Of a stretch of DNA of 64,000 nt, positions 14,967 through 23,746 are shown one piece after another. Origin of the DNA: Adlercreutzia wanghongyangiae (GTDB lineage Bacteria; Actinomycetota; Coriobacteriia; Coriobacteriales; Eggerthellaceae); the NCBI RefSeq assembly GCF_035989245.1, contig NZ_JAYMFF010000002.1:186001-250000 (forward strand). Reading direction: 5' to 3'. The number at the start of each line of letters is the position of its first letter. Position 1 is the stretch's first letter. The notes beneath the pieces were generated by a model. The model was not told where the DNA came from and did no database searches. It saw only the letters and a list, made by a program, of their open reading frames with translations. Both the position numbers and the translations under genes were made by a program.

Positions 14967-17963
14967 CTACAGCCATTCCTTCAGCGTTTTAATGAGCAGC
15001 TCGATTTCCATGGGCTTCGACATATGGGCGTTCATGCCGGCCGCGCGGGCGCGGGCCACGTCGTCGGCGAAGGCATCGGCCGTCAGCGCCACCACGGGAA
15101 TGGTTCCCAGGTCGGGGCGCGGGTCGATCGCGGTGCCGTCGGGACCCTTTCCCTCGGCTGCGGCGCGAATGGCGTTGGCGGCCTCGTAGCCGTTCATCAC
15201 CGGCATCTGAATGTCCATGAACACCAGGTCGTAGTGACCCGGCTCCGCATCCAGCAGCGTATCCACGGCCACGCGGCCGTTCTCGGCGTGATCCACTTCC
15301 AGGCCCGTCATGCCCATGATGTCCAGGGCGATGGCCGCGGCGATGGAGTTGTCCTCGGTCAGCAGCACGCGGTGGCCGCTGAAGTCGCTCTGCTGCAGCA
15401 CCTCGTATTCACTCACGGGTTCGGGCTCGTCGGCAGCCAGCAGGCCCTTCATCACATGCACCAGACGGCTGCGGAACAGCGGCTTGGCGATGAAGGCATC
15501 CACGCCCACCGAGCGGGCTTCCTGCTCCACGGCCGTCCAGTCGTAGGCCGACAGGATGATGATGGGCATGTCGTCGGACACGATCTCGCGAATCTCGCGC
15601 GCCGCCTCGATGCCGCTCTTGCCGGGCATCTTCCAATCCAGGATGATGGCCACGTAGCTGCGAGCGTTCTTCTCGGAATCGCGCACGGCGGCCACGGCGT
15701 CGTCGCCCGACAGCACGTAGTCGGGCTCCATGCCGATGGACTTCAGCACCTCGCAGGCGCTCTCGCAGGCCTCTACCTCGTCGTCGGCCACCAGCACGTG
15801 CAGACCCTCCAGGGGCGTCAGGTCGTGCTCGTCGCCCTCGCGCAGCTTCATGTACACCGTCACCGTGAAAGTGGTGCCCTCTCCCAGCTTGCTCTTCACG
15901 TCGATGGTGCCGTTCATGAGGTTCACCACGGAACGGACGATAGACATGCCGAGACCCGTGCCCTCCACCTTCGTCACACGCGAGTCGTTGGCGCGGGTGA
16001 ACGGCTCGAACACCGTCTTCACGAAGTCCTCCGACATACCGCAGCCGGTATCGGAGAAGGTGAACTCGTAGCAGCCCGAGCCCTTCACGCGGCTCGGCAG
16101 CTCCTTGATGCGCAGACTCACCGTGCCGCCCTCGGGCGTGAACTTCACCGAGTTGCCCATGATGTTCACGAACACCTGCTGCAGACGCATGGGGTCGCCC
16201 ACCACGTGCTCGTGCTGAATGTCGGCGATCTCCACCTTCAAGTTCAGCTTCTTGTCGTTGATCTGCGGCGTCATGATGGAAAGCAGGCTCTCCACCGTCT
16301 CAGGCAGGTCGAAATCCTCCTCCGACAGGCCCAAATTGCCGCTCTCGATCTTCGCCATATCCAGCACCTCGTTGATAAGGCCGAGCAAATGCCGGCTCGA
16401 GGTGGTGATCTTCGTAAGGCAGTCCTTCACGCGCTCCGGATCGTCCACATACATAGAGGCGATGGCCGTGAGCCCCATGATGGAATTCATGGGCGTGCGG
16501 ATGTCGTGGCTCATGGAGTTCAGGAAGTCGGTCTTGGCGCGGCTAGCGCGCTCGGCCTCGTTAAAGGCATCCTGCAGCGCGTTGTGCTGGGCAATCTCGC
16601 GCTCCTTCACGTCGGTCACGTCCTGCACCGACAGAAGCACGCTCGTCACCACGCCGTCGGCGTTGCGCTGCAGCGGAATCATGGACGCCTGGTTCCAGGC
16701 CACCACCCCCGTGTCGGGGTCTTCCAAACGGTATTCAAGGTGCAGATAGGGCACGCCCTCGGTCAACTGCGCCTGAATGTACTCGGGCGTGAGCGCCTCT
16801 TTCATGCGTGCGCACTCTTCCTCGTTGTAGAAGCGCGTCTGCCAGTAATAGCGGAACATGTTGTAGTCGCCATTGCGCGGCAGGTCGTCCTTGATGCTCT
16901 CGTCCTTCAGGTACTCGTAGGTGTTCTTCTCGAGGTCGATCACCGCGAAGCGCTGGAACAGCGCCAACGACGAGTACACGATGCTGGTCACATGCTCGCT
17001 CTCGCTGAGCAGTCGCGAGCGCTGGCGCATGGTTTGCACGAGCAGGTAGCCGGCCACCAGGGCCAGGGCGCCGCCGACCAAACCGACCAGCACCACGCCG
17101 GCCAGGGCCGCGCGGCTCTGCATGCCCTCGGTGATGCTGATGGGGAATGTGCGCATGAGCATCCAGTCGTAGTCGGGCAGCTTCATAACATAGGCCATGC
17201 CCGAGCCGGCGGGGCTGCGGTAGTCGAAGGTGACCGAGGCGCCGTCGGAGAACGCCTCCTCCAGCTCGGCGCGGCTAATTTCGCTGGTGCTGCCCTCGTT
17301 GGTGTAAATCTCGAAGGCGCTCAGCACACCGCCAGCCGCTTCAGAGGCGGCGGAATGGGCCACCACCGTGCCGTCGCGCGCGCACAGGAACGTGGAGGTC
17401 TTCTCGCCGAAGAAGTTCGTGGCCAGGAAGTCTTTCATGGAGTCCTCGCGGTAGGCGCCGGCAATAACGCCGATCACCTCGTCCTGGTACTTCAGCGGGG
17501 TGTAGAAAATGATGGACAGATCGTCGTAGAACAGCGAGCTATCGGTGGCGTACACGCCCGATTCGCCCTCCATGCCGCGCACGAAATAATCGCGGTCGGA
17601 CGCATCGGCCGTGCGCCCCCGATCGTCGTAGGTCATGCCCGTGGCGTCCGAGAAGGTAACGTAGCTGAACTTCGTGTAGGCCGCCAGGGCGCGAATGCCG
17701 TCGATGGAGGCCTCGTCGGGATCGGTCAGCGAGCTCTCGTACAGCGAGGTGAGCAGGCGCACCTCGGTCTGCGAGTCGGTCATCCACTCGGAGATACGCC
17801 GGGCCGACTGCTGGGTCGACCCTTCCAAGTACTGGGCGTTCTGGGCCGAAATGCGATCGTTGTTCATGGTGATGAACAGGAAGAAGGCGGCAACGACCAC
17901 GGCGAGCGCGATCAAGGCGATGATAATGCGCCCGCGTCTTATCTTGTTATCTGTTTCGGTCAT
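14967..17963 (-). CDS. Hybrid sensor histidine kinase with two receiver domains
   Basis: A 998-residue membrane kinase. Order: TM1 (about residues 13-33), periplasmic Cache-like sensor, TM2 (about 295-320), a PAS-like region, HisKA with phosphorylatable His in SHDIRTPMNSI, HATPase (GTGLGMSIVRSVVN), REC1 (VADDE, ILDWKMPGKSG), REC2 (LTEDN, VFMDIQMPVMNG). ATG 17963 has AAGGA upstream; a GTG one codon earlier also exists. With the adjacent Hpt protein and REC-HD-GYP-GGDEF protein it forms a complete phosphorelay. The ligand of the sensor domain is unknown. Confidence 0.9.
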   Translation of the reverse strand: MTETDNKIRRGRIIIALIALAVVVAAFFLFITMNNDRISAQNAQYLEGSTQQSARRISEWMTDSQTEVRLLTSLYESSLTDPDEASIDGIRALAAYTKFSYVTFSDATGMTYDDRGRTADASDRDYFVRGMEGESGVYATDSSLFYDDLSIIFYTPLKYQDEVIGVIAGAYREDSMKDFLATNFFGEKTSTFLCARDGTVVAHSAASEAAGGVLSAFEIYTNEGSTSEISRAELEEAFSDGASVTFDYRSPAGSGMAYVMKLPDYDWMLMRTFPISITEGMQSRAALAGVVLVGLVGGALALVAGYLLVQTMRQRSRLLSESEHVTSIVYSSLALFQRFAVIDLEKNTYEYLKDESIKDDLPRNGDYNMFRYYWQTRFYNEEECARMKEALTPEYIQAQLTEGVPYLHLEYRLEDPDTGVVAWNQASMIPLQRNADGVVTSVLLSVQDVTDVKEREIAQHNALQDAFNEAERASRAKTDFLNSMSHDIRTPMNSIMGLTAIASMYVDDPERVKDCLTKITTSSRHLLGLINEVLDMAKIESGNLGLSEEDFDLPETVESLLSIMTPQINDKKLNLKVEIADIQHEHVVGDPMRLQQVFVNIMGNSVKFTPEGGTVSLRIKELPSRVKGSGCYEFTFSDTGCGMSEDFVKTVFEPFTRANDSRVTKVEGTGLGMSIVRSVVNLMNGTIDVKSKLGEGTTFTVTVYMKLREGDEHDLTPLEGLHVLVADDEVEACESACEVLKSIGMEPDYVLSGDDAVAAVRDSEKNARSYVAIILDWKMPGKSGIEAAREIREIVSDDMPIIILSAYDWTAVEQEARSVGVDAFIAKPLFRSRLVHVMKGLLAADEPEPVSEYEVLQQSDFSGHRVLLTEDNSIAAAIALDIMGMTGLEVDHAENGRVAVDTLLDAEPGHYDLVFMDIQMPVMNGYEAANAIRAAAEGKGPDGTAIDPRPDLGTIPVVALTADAFADDVARARAAGMNAHMSKPMEIELLIKTLKEWL

Positions 17964-18032
17964 CACGTCCGTTCCTTAACCCTTTTCAGAGAGACTTGGT
18001 CAGCAGCGTGCCGCCGTTTGGCGACCGCCGTT

Positions 18033-18395
18033 CTAAATGATGGCGATGGAGTCGACCACCAGCGCGTAGGCGTCGCGCACCGCCGGCAAAAGCTCCGGCA
18101 CCGCCGCCAGGTTCGCCGGCGTGCCGGCGTCGTCCAGGCGCAGGGCGTCGGACAGGGCGCACGAGGCCTCGAACAGCGGGGTGAAGCCCAAGTCGCGGCT
18201 CACGCCCTTCAGGGTGTGGGCGCCGCGGTAGGCTTCGGAGAAATCCCCGGTTTCCAGGGCGTTCTCCAGCGTCTGCATGGACGTGTCCTGCAGGAAGATC
18301 TTCGCGAACTTCTCGATGCGCTCGTCGGTCATAAGGCGCCCGCGCACCGTCTCCAAGTCGCCGCCCATGGCAGCGTAGGCAATCTCCAACGACAT
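18033..18395 (-). CDS. Hpt phosphotransfer protein
   Basis: A 120-residue helical protein with the Hpt motif AHTLKGVSRDLGF (His about residue 59). It would pass phosphate from the receiver domain of the hybrid kinase to another receiver such as the HD-GYP/GGDEF protein encoded just upstream. AAGGAGAGACC precedes the ATG. It is a stand-alone Hpt lying between the two receiver-bearing genes, an order that supports a three-protein relay. Confidence 0.88.
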   Translation of the reverse strand: MSLEIAYAAMGGDLETVRGRLMTDERIEKFAKIFLQDTSMQTLENALETGDFSEAYRGAHTLKGVSRDLGFTPLFEASCALSDALRLDDAGTPANLAAVPELLPAVRDAYALVVDSIAII

Positions 18396-18425
18396 GGTCT
18401 CTCCTTACCGTCTTTGTTGCGCAGT

Positions 18426-20552
18426 CTACTGGTCTGCGTCGCTTCTGTCTATGCCCGAGAGCGCCGTGGCTCCCTCGATCACCGAGCCGCGCTCGGCCTC
18501 GCTTAAATCGTCGTAGAACGCGTAGCCGCCGCGGCCGCCGCGCTTCTTGTAGTACAGCGCCACATCGGCCCGGCGGAACAGCTCGTCGTAGTCGCGCACG
18601 CCGTCGTCGGTGGTGGCCACGCCCATGGACACCGACAGCGGGAAGCCCTCGAACTCGCCTTCCAGCGAGCCGTGGATGCGCTCGATCAGCGGGCGCGGGT
18701 CCACGGGGCATTCCATGCAGATGAGGAACTCGTCGCCGCCCACGCGCGCCACCACGTCGCCGCCGCGCACGCTTTCCTGCAGACGCTCGGCAAAGTGCTG
18801 CAGCACCTTGTCGCCGAACTGGTGACCGTAGGTGTCGTTGGCCTGCTTGAAGAAGTCGAGGTCGCACACGGCCAGCACCAAGCGGTCGGTATCGCGGTCG
18901 CAGTCATCCCCGTCGCCCAAACGCTCGACGATCACCTTGCGGGCGAAGGCACCGTTCACCACTTCGGTCAGCGGGTCGTGATAGGCCTTGAACTGCAGGT
19001 CGCGCAGTTCGGCCTGGCGATCGTCGATGTCGATGAACTTGCCGATGGACCCCAGATAGGTCGGCGGGTTCTCGTCGGACCACAGCGCGCGGGCCAGCGC
19101 ATGCAGCCAGCGCGTCTCGCCGTTCACGGTCACTTCCATTTCCATATCCACCAGGGGGTTCTCCCGGTCGCTGGAGCGCAGCAGACGTGACAGCTCGGCC
19201 AGATTCTCGTGGCCGAACACGCTGCAGAAAGCTTCGTCGTTGTAGGGATCCATCACAATCTCGGGCAGCCCCAGCTTGCGATCGCCCCAGTCGGACAGCA
19301 CGATCATAGGCGGCTCTTCAGTGAACTCGAACTGCACCTCGTTGCTCATGGAGGCAAAGAAGTGGTACTTCATGCGCTCGTAGTCCAGAAGCTCCAAAGT
19401 GCGGCTGGACGCCTCGGCGGCGCCGTTGTCCAGCGCCCCTTCCGCCAGATGCAGGGTGTCCACGGCAATCTCGCGGCCCGTCACCCCACGGTTCAGGCGG
19501 TTTTCCAGATCGTCGGCCACAGCAGCCAGGCATTCCAGGATAAGCGGGTTGAAGGCGCCGCATTCGCCGTCGCGAATCATGCGCAGGGCCTCGTCGTGGC
19601 TGAAGGGCGGCTTGTACACACGCTGGCTGGTAAGGGCGTCGTACACGTCGGCCAAAGCCACCACCTGGGCCGATATGGGAATCTCGTCGCCCGCCAGGCC
19701 GTCGGGGTAGCCCCGGCCGTCCCAGCGCTCGTGATGCCAGCGGCAGATGTCGCGGGCCACGCGCACCAGCTTCTCGTCCTTGTACAGCTCCAGGTCGTCC
19801 AGCATGTCGCTGCCCACGGCGGAGTGCGTCTTCATGATGGCGAACTCCTCGTCGGTGAAGCGACCCGGCTTGTTCAGCACCTCCTCGGGGATGGCGATCT
19901 TGCCGATGTCGTGCAGGCTGGACGCCATGGTGATAAGCGAGATGTCGTCGGCGGTCAGCGCATACTGATCGGTCAGACGCACCAGCTGGGTGAGGATCAT
20001 CTCGGTCATGGCCTGCACGTTCAGCACGTGCATGCCGCTCTCGCCGTTGCGGAACTCCACGATGTGCGACAGAATGTACACCATCAGGTTGTTCGACTTC
20101 TCGCGCTCGTACACCTGGTCGGCCACCATGCCCATCAGCGTGCGCTGCTTCTGATACAGCATCAGGGTGTTCATCACGCGGCGGCGCACGATGTTCACGT
20201 CGTAGGGGCGATTGATGAAGTCGGTCACGCCCAGCTCGTAGGCGCGCTCCACGTAGGCGGCGTCCGACTCGGCCGACACCATGATGACCGGAATGTCCTT
20301 AATCCAGCCGTTCTTGTTCATCACTTCCAGCACGTCGAAGCCGTTCATCTGCGGCATCACGTAGTCGAGCAGCACCAGCGAAACGCCCGTGCCCTCCTTC
20401 TGCAGCATGGCGACGGCCTGCTTGCCGTCCTCGGCCTCGATGATGCGGTAGGCGTCGCCGATCATGTCGGCCAGAAGCGCCCGATTCAGCATCGAGTCGT
20501 CCACAATGAGAATGGTCTGCTTTTCGTTCAAGCTCGTAATGATGGCTCTCAT
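18426..20552 (-). CDS. Response regulator with HD-GYP and GGDEF domains
   Basis: A 708-residue cytoplasmic protein: REC (ILIVDDS and VLLDYVMPQMNG, about residues 13-130), HD-GYP phosphodiesterase (HDIGK, THSAVGSDML, HHERWDGRGYPDGL), a PAS-like linker, and GGDEF cyclase (RVGGDEFLI). An RxxD inhibitory site (RGGD) lies five residues before GGDEF, so product inhibition by c-di-GMP is likely. Both catalytic motifs are intact, so it can make and break c-di-GMP. ATG 20552 has GGAGG immediately before it, closer than usual. It is the first gene of the block that ends in pilT. Confidence 0.9.
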   Translation of the reverse strand: MRAIITSLNEKQTILIVDDSMLNRALLADMIGDAYRIIEAEDGKQAVAMLQKEGTGVSLVLLDYVMPQMNGFDVLEVMNKNGWIKDIPVIMVSAESDAAYVERAYELGVTDFINRPYDVNIVRRRVMNTLMLYQKQRTLMGMVADQVYEREKSNNLMVYILSHIVEFRNGESGMHVLNVQAMTEMILTQLVRLTDQYALTADDISLITMASSLHDIGKIAIPEEVLNKPGRFTDEEFAIMKTHSAVGSDMLDDLELYKDEKLVRVARDICRWHHERWDGRGYPDGLAGDEIPISAQVVALADVYDALTSQRVYKPPFSHDEALRMIRDGECGAFNPLILECLAAVADDLENRLNRGVTGREIAVDTLHLAEGALDNGAAEASSRTLELLDYERMKYHFFASMSNEVQFEFTEEPPMIVLSDWGDRKLGLPEIVMDPYNDEAFCSVFGHENLAELSRLLRSSDRENPLVDMEMEVTVNGETRWLHALARALWSDENPPTYLGSIGKFIDIDDRQAELRDLQFKAYHDPLTEVVNGAFARKVIVERLGDGDDCDRDTDRLVLAVCDLDFFKQANDTYGHQFGDKVLQHFAERLQESVRGGDVVARVGGDEFLICMECPVDPRPLIERIHGSLEGEFEGFPLSVSMGVATTDDGVRDYDELFRRADVALYYKKRGGRGGYAFYDDLSEAERGSVIEGATALSGIDRSDADQ

Positions 20553-20600
20553 CCTCCCATCGGCGGGCTTTCCCTTGCGACCCGGAAGCCTTCCTCCCGT

Positions 20601-20636
20601 GTCATCCTGAGCGAGCGAAGCGAGTCGAAGGATCTC
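20601..20636. repeat. Dispersed repeat unit (TCATCCTGAGCG type)
   Basis: GTCATCCTGAGCGAGCGAAG followed by CGAGTCGAAGGATCTCC lies between paaK and the regulator gene. A diverged copy sits inside iorB at 34201-34250. From memory, this type of sequence occurs as dispersed short repeats in many gut bacteria. Confidence 0.6.
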
Positions 20637-20652
20637 CCCGCCCGCCCCTTTG

Positions 20653-21888
20653 CTAGTAGCGGCTGTCAAAAATGCGCTTGGTCTTCTTCTCGGAACGCGG
20701 CAGCTCTCCCAGAGGCACGCCCTTGGCCTCCGGCGTGCAGCCGAGCTTCGCCTTGAAGATGAGCGCCAACTCCTCCTCGCAGCGGGCAAGAGCCTCGCCT
20801 TCCAGCGGCGTCTCGAACAGCACAGTGAGCACGTCGTGGCCGTCCACCGCCTCGATCATCACCTGGTATTCCGAGCTGGTGCCGTCGGTGGCCTTGATGA
20901 CCTCCTCCACCTGAGCCGGGAACATGTTGCAGCCCTTCACTTTGAACATGTCGTCGGTGCGGCCGGTCAGCGTGGCGATGCGCGGGTGGCGGAGGCCGCA
21001 GGAGCAGGCACCGGGAATGATGCGCGTGAGGTCGTGGGTGCGGTAGCGGATGAGCGGCGCGCCCTGCTTGCGCAGGGTGGTGAGCACCAGCTCGCCCTCC
21101 TGGCCGTCGGGCAGCACTTCCCCGGTTTCCGGGTCCACGATCTCGATGTAGACGAAGTCGTCCCAAATGTGCATGCCGTCATGGGCGTCGCAGGAAATGC
21201 CGATGCCCGGGCCGTACACCTCGGTGAGGCCGTAGATGTCGTAGATCTCGATGCCCAGCTCGTCCTGGATGCGGTTGCGCATCTTCTCGCCCCAGCGCTC
21301 CGACCCGATGACGCCCTTCTTCAGGTGAATCTTGTCGCGCAGGTTGCGCTTGGTGATTTCCTCGGCGAGCAAGAGCGCGTAGGAGCTGGTGGCGCAGATA
21401 ACCGTGGACTTTAGGTCCTGCATCATCTTCAGCTGCTTTTCGGTGTTGCCGGGGCCCATGGGAATGGCCATGGCACCCAAACGCTCGGCGCCCAGCTGGA
21501 AGCCGATGCCGGCCGTCCACAGGCCGTAGCCCGGGGTGATCTGGATGCGGTCGAGCGGCGTGATGCCGGCCACCTCGTAGCAGCGGGCGAACTGGGTGGC
21601 CCAGTCGATGACGTCCTGCTGGGTATAGGGGATGATGACCGGCGTGCCCGTGGTGCCGGACGAGCTGTGGATGCGCACCACTTCCTCGTCGGGCACGGCC
21701 TGCAGGCCCAGCGGGTATACCGCGCGCAGGTCGTCCTTCTCGGAGAAGGGCAGCTTCTCGAAATCGGCCTGGGTGCGCACGTCGGCCACATCGATGCCTT
21801 CGAACTTCTTCGCGTAGAACGGCGAGCGTTCCTTGATGGTGGCCAGCTCGTGGGTAATGAGCTCGAGCTGCTCGGGGGTCATCTCCAT
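20653..21888 (-). CDS. paaK: Phenylacetate-CoA ligase
   Basis: A 411-residue AMP-forming ligase that activates phenylacetate or a related aryl acid. Marks are the P-loop HSSSGTTGTPVIIPYT (about residues 92-107), the PaaK-specific YGLTEVYGPGIG, and the GRTDDMFKVKGCNMFP region. It would use the aryl acetates or aryl-acyl products formed by indolepyruvate-type oxidoreductases such as iorAB in this window, but the genes are 12 kb apart. AGGAGAG precedes the ATG. It is followed at 20601-20636 by a repeat unit, so it is probably a separate transcript. Confidence 0.9.
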   Translation of the reverse strand: MEMTPEQLELITHELATIKERSPFYAKKFEGIDVADVRTQADFEKLPFSEKDDLRAVYPLGLQAVPDEEVVRIHSSSGTTGTPVIIPYTQQDVIDWATQFARCYEVAGITPLDRIQITPGYGLWTAGIGFQLGAERLGAMAIPMGPGNTEKQLKMMQDLKSTVICATSSYALLLAEEITKRNLRDKIHLKKGVIGSERWGEKMRNRIQDELGIEIYDIYGLTEVYGPGIGISCDAHDGMHIWDDFVYIEIVDPETGEVLPDGQEGELVLTTLRKQGAPLIRYRTHDLTRIIPGACSCGLRHPRIATLTGRTDDMFKVKGCNMFPAQVEEVIKATDGTSSEYQVMIEAVDGHDVLTVLFETPLEGEALARCEEELALIFKAKLGCTPEAKGVPLGELPRSEKKTKRIFDSRY

Positions 21889-21962
21889 GGGTGCGCGTCT
21901 CTCCTTAGGGCACAGTTTTCGTAAGTCTGATCCATTCTAACAAACTGGCAACAAAAGACGCG

Positions 21963-21976
21963 TGTGATTCATCACA
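21963..21976 (-). promoter_or_regulatory. CRP/FNR-like palindrome upstream of paaK
   Basis: TGTGAT-TC-ATCACA is a perfect palindrome about 75 bp before the paaK start. The half-site TGTGA/TCACA with a 4-bp centre has FNR spacing and a CRP-like half site. No regulator gene of this family is in the window. Confidence 0.4.
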
Positions 21977-22113
21977 ATCCCGCAGGTGAGATAAGGAGAT
22001 GGCAAGCGGAAAGATGAGGGGAAAGGTTTGCATTGGCGGGAGGTGCGCGGGAGAGATCGCCCGAAGAGGAGTCGCGCGCGGACACCGGAAGGAAAGAGCG
22101 CGGCGCGACAGCG

Positions 22114-22533
22114 CTACAGCCCCTTGGCTTCCGCAAAACGGAGGAACTCGCCCGCCTTGAAAATGCGAACACCCGCAAAGGGAAAATCTTTGGTGTTGTT
22201 GGAGATCAGAAGCCCTTCCACATATACAGCAGCCTCTAAGAAAGGCTTGTCTTTCACATCGGGATACACGAGGGCGGGAATGAACTTGGGAACAACCTCG
22301 ACCGCCACCTCGAGCACAAGCGCCAAAAGCGCCGTGGCCTCTTCCGAAAGACCACGAAGGGCGATGAGGCTTCGGCCCAGCACGTCTCGATACTCATCAA
22401 CGATCTGAGAGCTTACGATGATCTCGAACGCCTCGGGGTGTTCGAGGATCTTCATGAGCGCCCGGGCGTGCTCGCCTTCCGGCGTCATAAGCGTGGCCAC
22501 GAGCACATTGGTGTCGAGCACAATCCCAATCAT
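22114..22533 (-). CDS. PIN-domain toxin
   Basis: A 139-residue PIN ribonuclease. Acidic residues of the active site are visible: DTN near residue 7, DEY in the middle, DVKDKPFLEAAV and SNNTKDFP in the C-terminal half. It overlaps the upstream antitoxin-like gene by ATGA. This is the usual gene order antitoxin then toxin. Target RNA unknown. Confidence 0.85.
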   Translation of the reverse strand: MIGIVLDTNVLVATLMTPEGEHARALMKILEHPEAFEIIVSSQIVDEYRDVLGRSLIALRGLSEEATALLALVLEVAVEVVPKFIPALVYPDVKDKPFLEAAVYVEGLLISNNTKDFPFAGVRIFKAGEFLRFAEAKGL

Positions 22534-22826
22534 GCAACGTGAGCCTTTGCAATGCGCTCTTCCCTGATCTCGTCAATGAACGCATCAATATCGTCGATGG
22601 AAAGCGCCGGCAAAGCCGAAGCTTCGTTTTTGGCTTGGGTCGATGCGAGAATTTGAGAGAGGCGCTGCGCCGGAGTTGCCTCGCTGCTGACATCCTGTGC
22701 TATGAGCTGCCTCATGCGTTCGGACATATTCTGACCTTGCTGGGTGCAACGCTCCCGAAACTGAACTTTAAGCAGAGGGGGCAGGACCACGCGCATTACC
22801 TCGCCTGCCGTTGAAGCTGTTGCCAT
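22530..22826 (-). CDS. Antitoxin of the PIN module
   Basis: A 98-residue protein with an N-terminal strand-helix-helix pattern like ribbon-helix-helix DNA binders (VMRVVLPPLLKVQFRERCTQQGQNMSERMRQLI), followed by an acidic C-terminal helix (SIDDIDAFIDEIREER) suited to capping a toxin. ATG 22826 is chosen because AAGGAAGG lies 9 nt upstream; a GTG three codons earlier is also in frame. It is coupled to the PIN gene. Confidence 0.75.
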   Translation of the reverse strand: MATASTAGEVMRVVLPPLLKVQFRERCTQQGQNMSERMRQLIAQDVSSEATPAQRLSQILASTQAKNEASALPALSIDDIDAFIDEIREERIAKAHVA

Positions 22827-22942
22827 GGCTAGCACCTTCCTTTCGATTGATAGCTATGATTGTACCATCTTTTAGCTATGATTACCGGAATGGCAGAGAG
22901 CTGCTACCGTCTCCTTCGCATGGGGAAGCCGGGGCGTCAAAA

Positions 22943-22966
22943 TGCCCCCTTCCGCGGAAGGGGGCA
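22943..22966 (-). terminator. Perfect 24-bp palindrome after the response regulator
   Basis: TGCCCCCTTCCG mirrors CGGAAGGGGGCA with no loop. On the minus strand it is followed by TTTTG, so it can act as terminator for the kinase-regulator pair at 23021-25415. Confidence 0.55.
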
Positions 22967-23020
22967 CAGGGAGGGTGCAGTATGAACAGTCGGGCTAAGC
23001 GTGAGCCGCTGCGCAGCAGG

Positions 23021-23746
23021 CTATTCGGCCGCTAGCTTGTAGCCGACGCGCCACACGGTTTGCAGATAGCGCGGCTCGCTGGGATTGTCCTCTATTTTCT
23101 CGCGAATCTTGCGCATGAACACCGTAATGGAGTTCTCGTCCACCTCGGCCGCGGGGCCCCACAAGTGCTCGTAGATGCGCCGGCGTGTGTACACTTCGCC
23201 GGGGCTTTCGGCCAGAAGGGAGAGGATTTCGAATTCCTTGGCCGTCAGCGGCACCACGTTGCCCCGCAGACGCACCTCGTACTGCTCGAACAGCACCTCC
23301 AATTCGCCGATGCGGCAGGGCTCGCGCTTAACGGGCGCCGTATCAGCGTCGGCTCGGGCATGGCGGATGTCGTCGCGGTGACGCCGTACGTGGGCCTCGA
23401 TGCGCAGCAGCAGCTCGTCGGCGATGAAGGGCTTCGTCACGTAGTCGTCAGCCCCAGCCCGAAAGCCGGTGCTCTTGTCCACGATGTCGTTTTTCGCCGT
23501 AAGGAAGATCACGGGAATGCGGCGCCCCTCGTCGCGCATCTGGCGGCACACGTCGAAGCCGTTTAGGCCGGGCATCATCACATCCAGCAACAGCAAGTCG
23601 GGACGCTCCTCGTCCAGCAGGCGCAGCCCCTCTCTGCCCGACAGCGCGCCGCAGAAGGCATAGCCCGCCTCTTCCACCACGTCGCGCAAGCTGGCGTGAA
23701 TGCCCGCGTCGTCGTCGATGAGCATCACTTTAATCGGCTTGTCCAT
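23021..23746 (-). CDS. OmpR-type response regulator
   Basis: A 241-residue regulator: REC domain with MLIDDD and LLLDVMMPGLNGF (phosphorylated Asp about residue 55), then a winged helix (VVPLTAKEFEILSLLAESPGEVYTR and SITVFMRKIREKIEDNP). ATG 23746 lies inside the end of the kinase gene, giving a 17-bp overlap, so both are made together. It probably controls the adjacent dmsAB-like genes or other respiratory genes; that is inference from position. Confidence 0.9.
   Translation of the reverse strand: MDKPIKVMLIDDDAGIHASLRDVVEEAGYAFCGALSGREGLRLLDEERPDLLLLDVMMPGLNGFDVCRQMRDEGRRIPVIFLTAKNDIVDKSTGFRAGADDYVTKPFIADELLLRIEAHVRRHRDDIRHARADADTAPVKREPCRIGELEVLFEQYEVRLRGNVVPLTAKEFEILSLLAESPGEVYTRRRIYEHLWGPAAEVDENSITVFMRKIREKIEDNPSEPRYLQTVWRVGYKLAAE

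Noticed and set aside
14727..18506. A forward open frame of about 1259 codons
   Set aside because: It is antisense to the hybrid kinase, Hpt and regulator genes, which have clear domains. Its His/Ala/Val-rich translation is typical of the reverse frame of GC-rich genes.
20553..20789. Longer start for the HD-GYP/GGDEF gene
   Set aside because: The extension reads through a dispersed repeat and has no domain or ribosome site.
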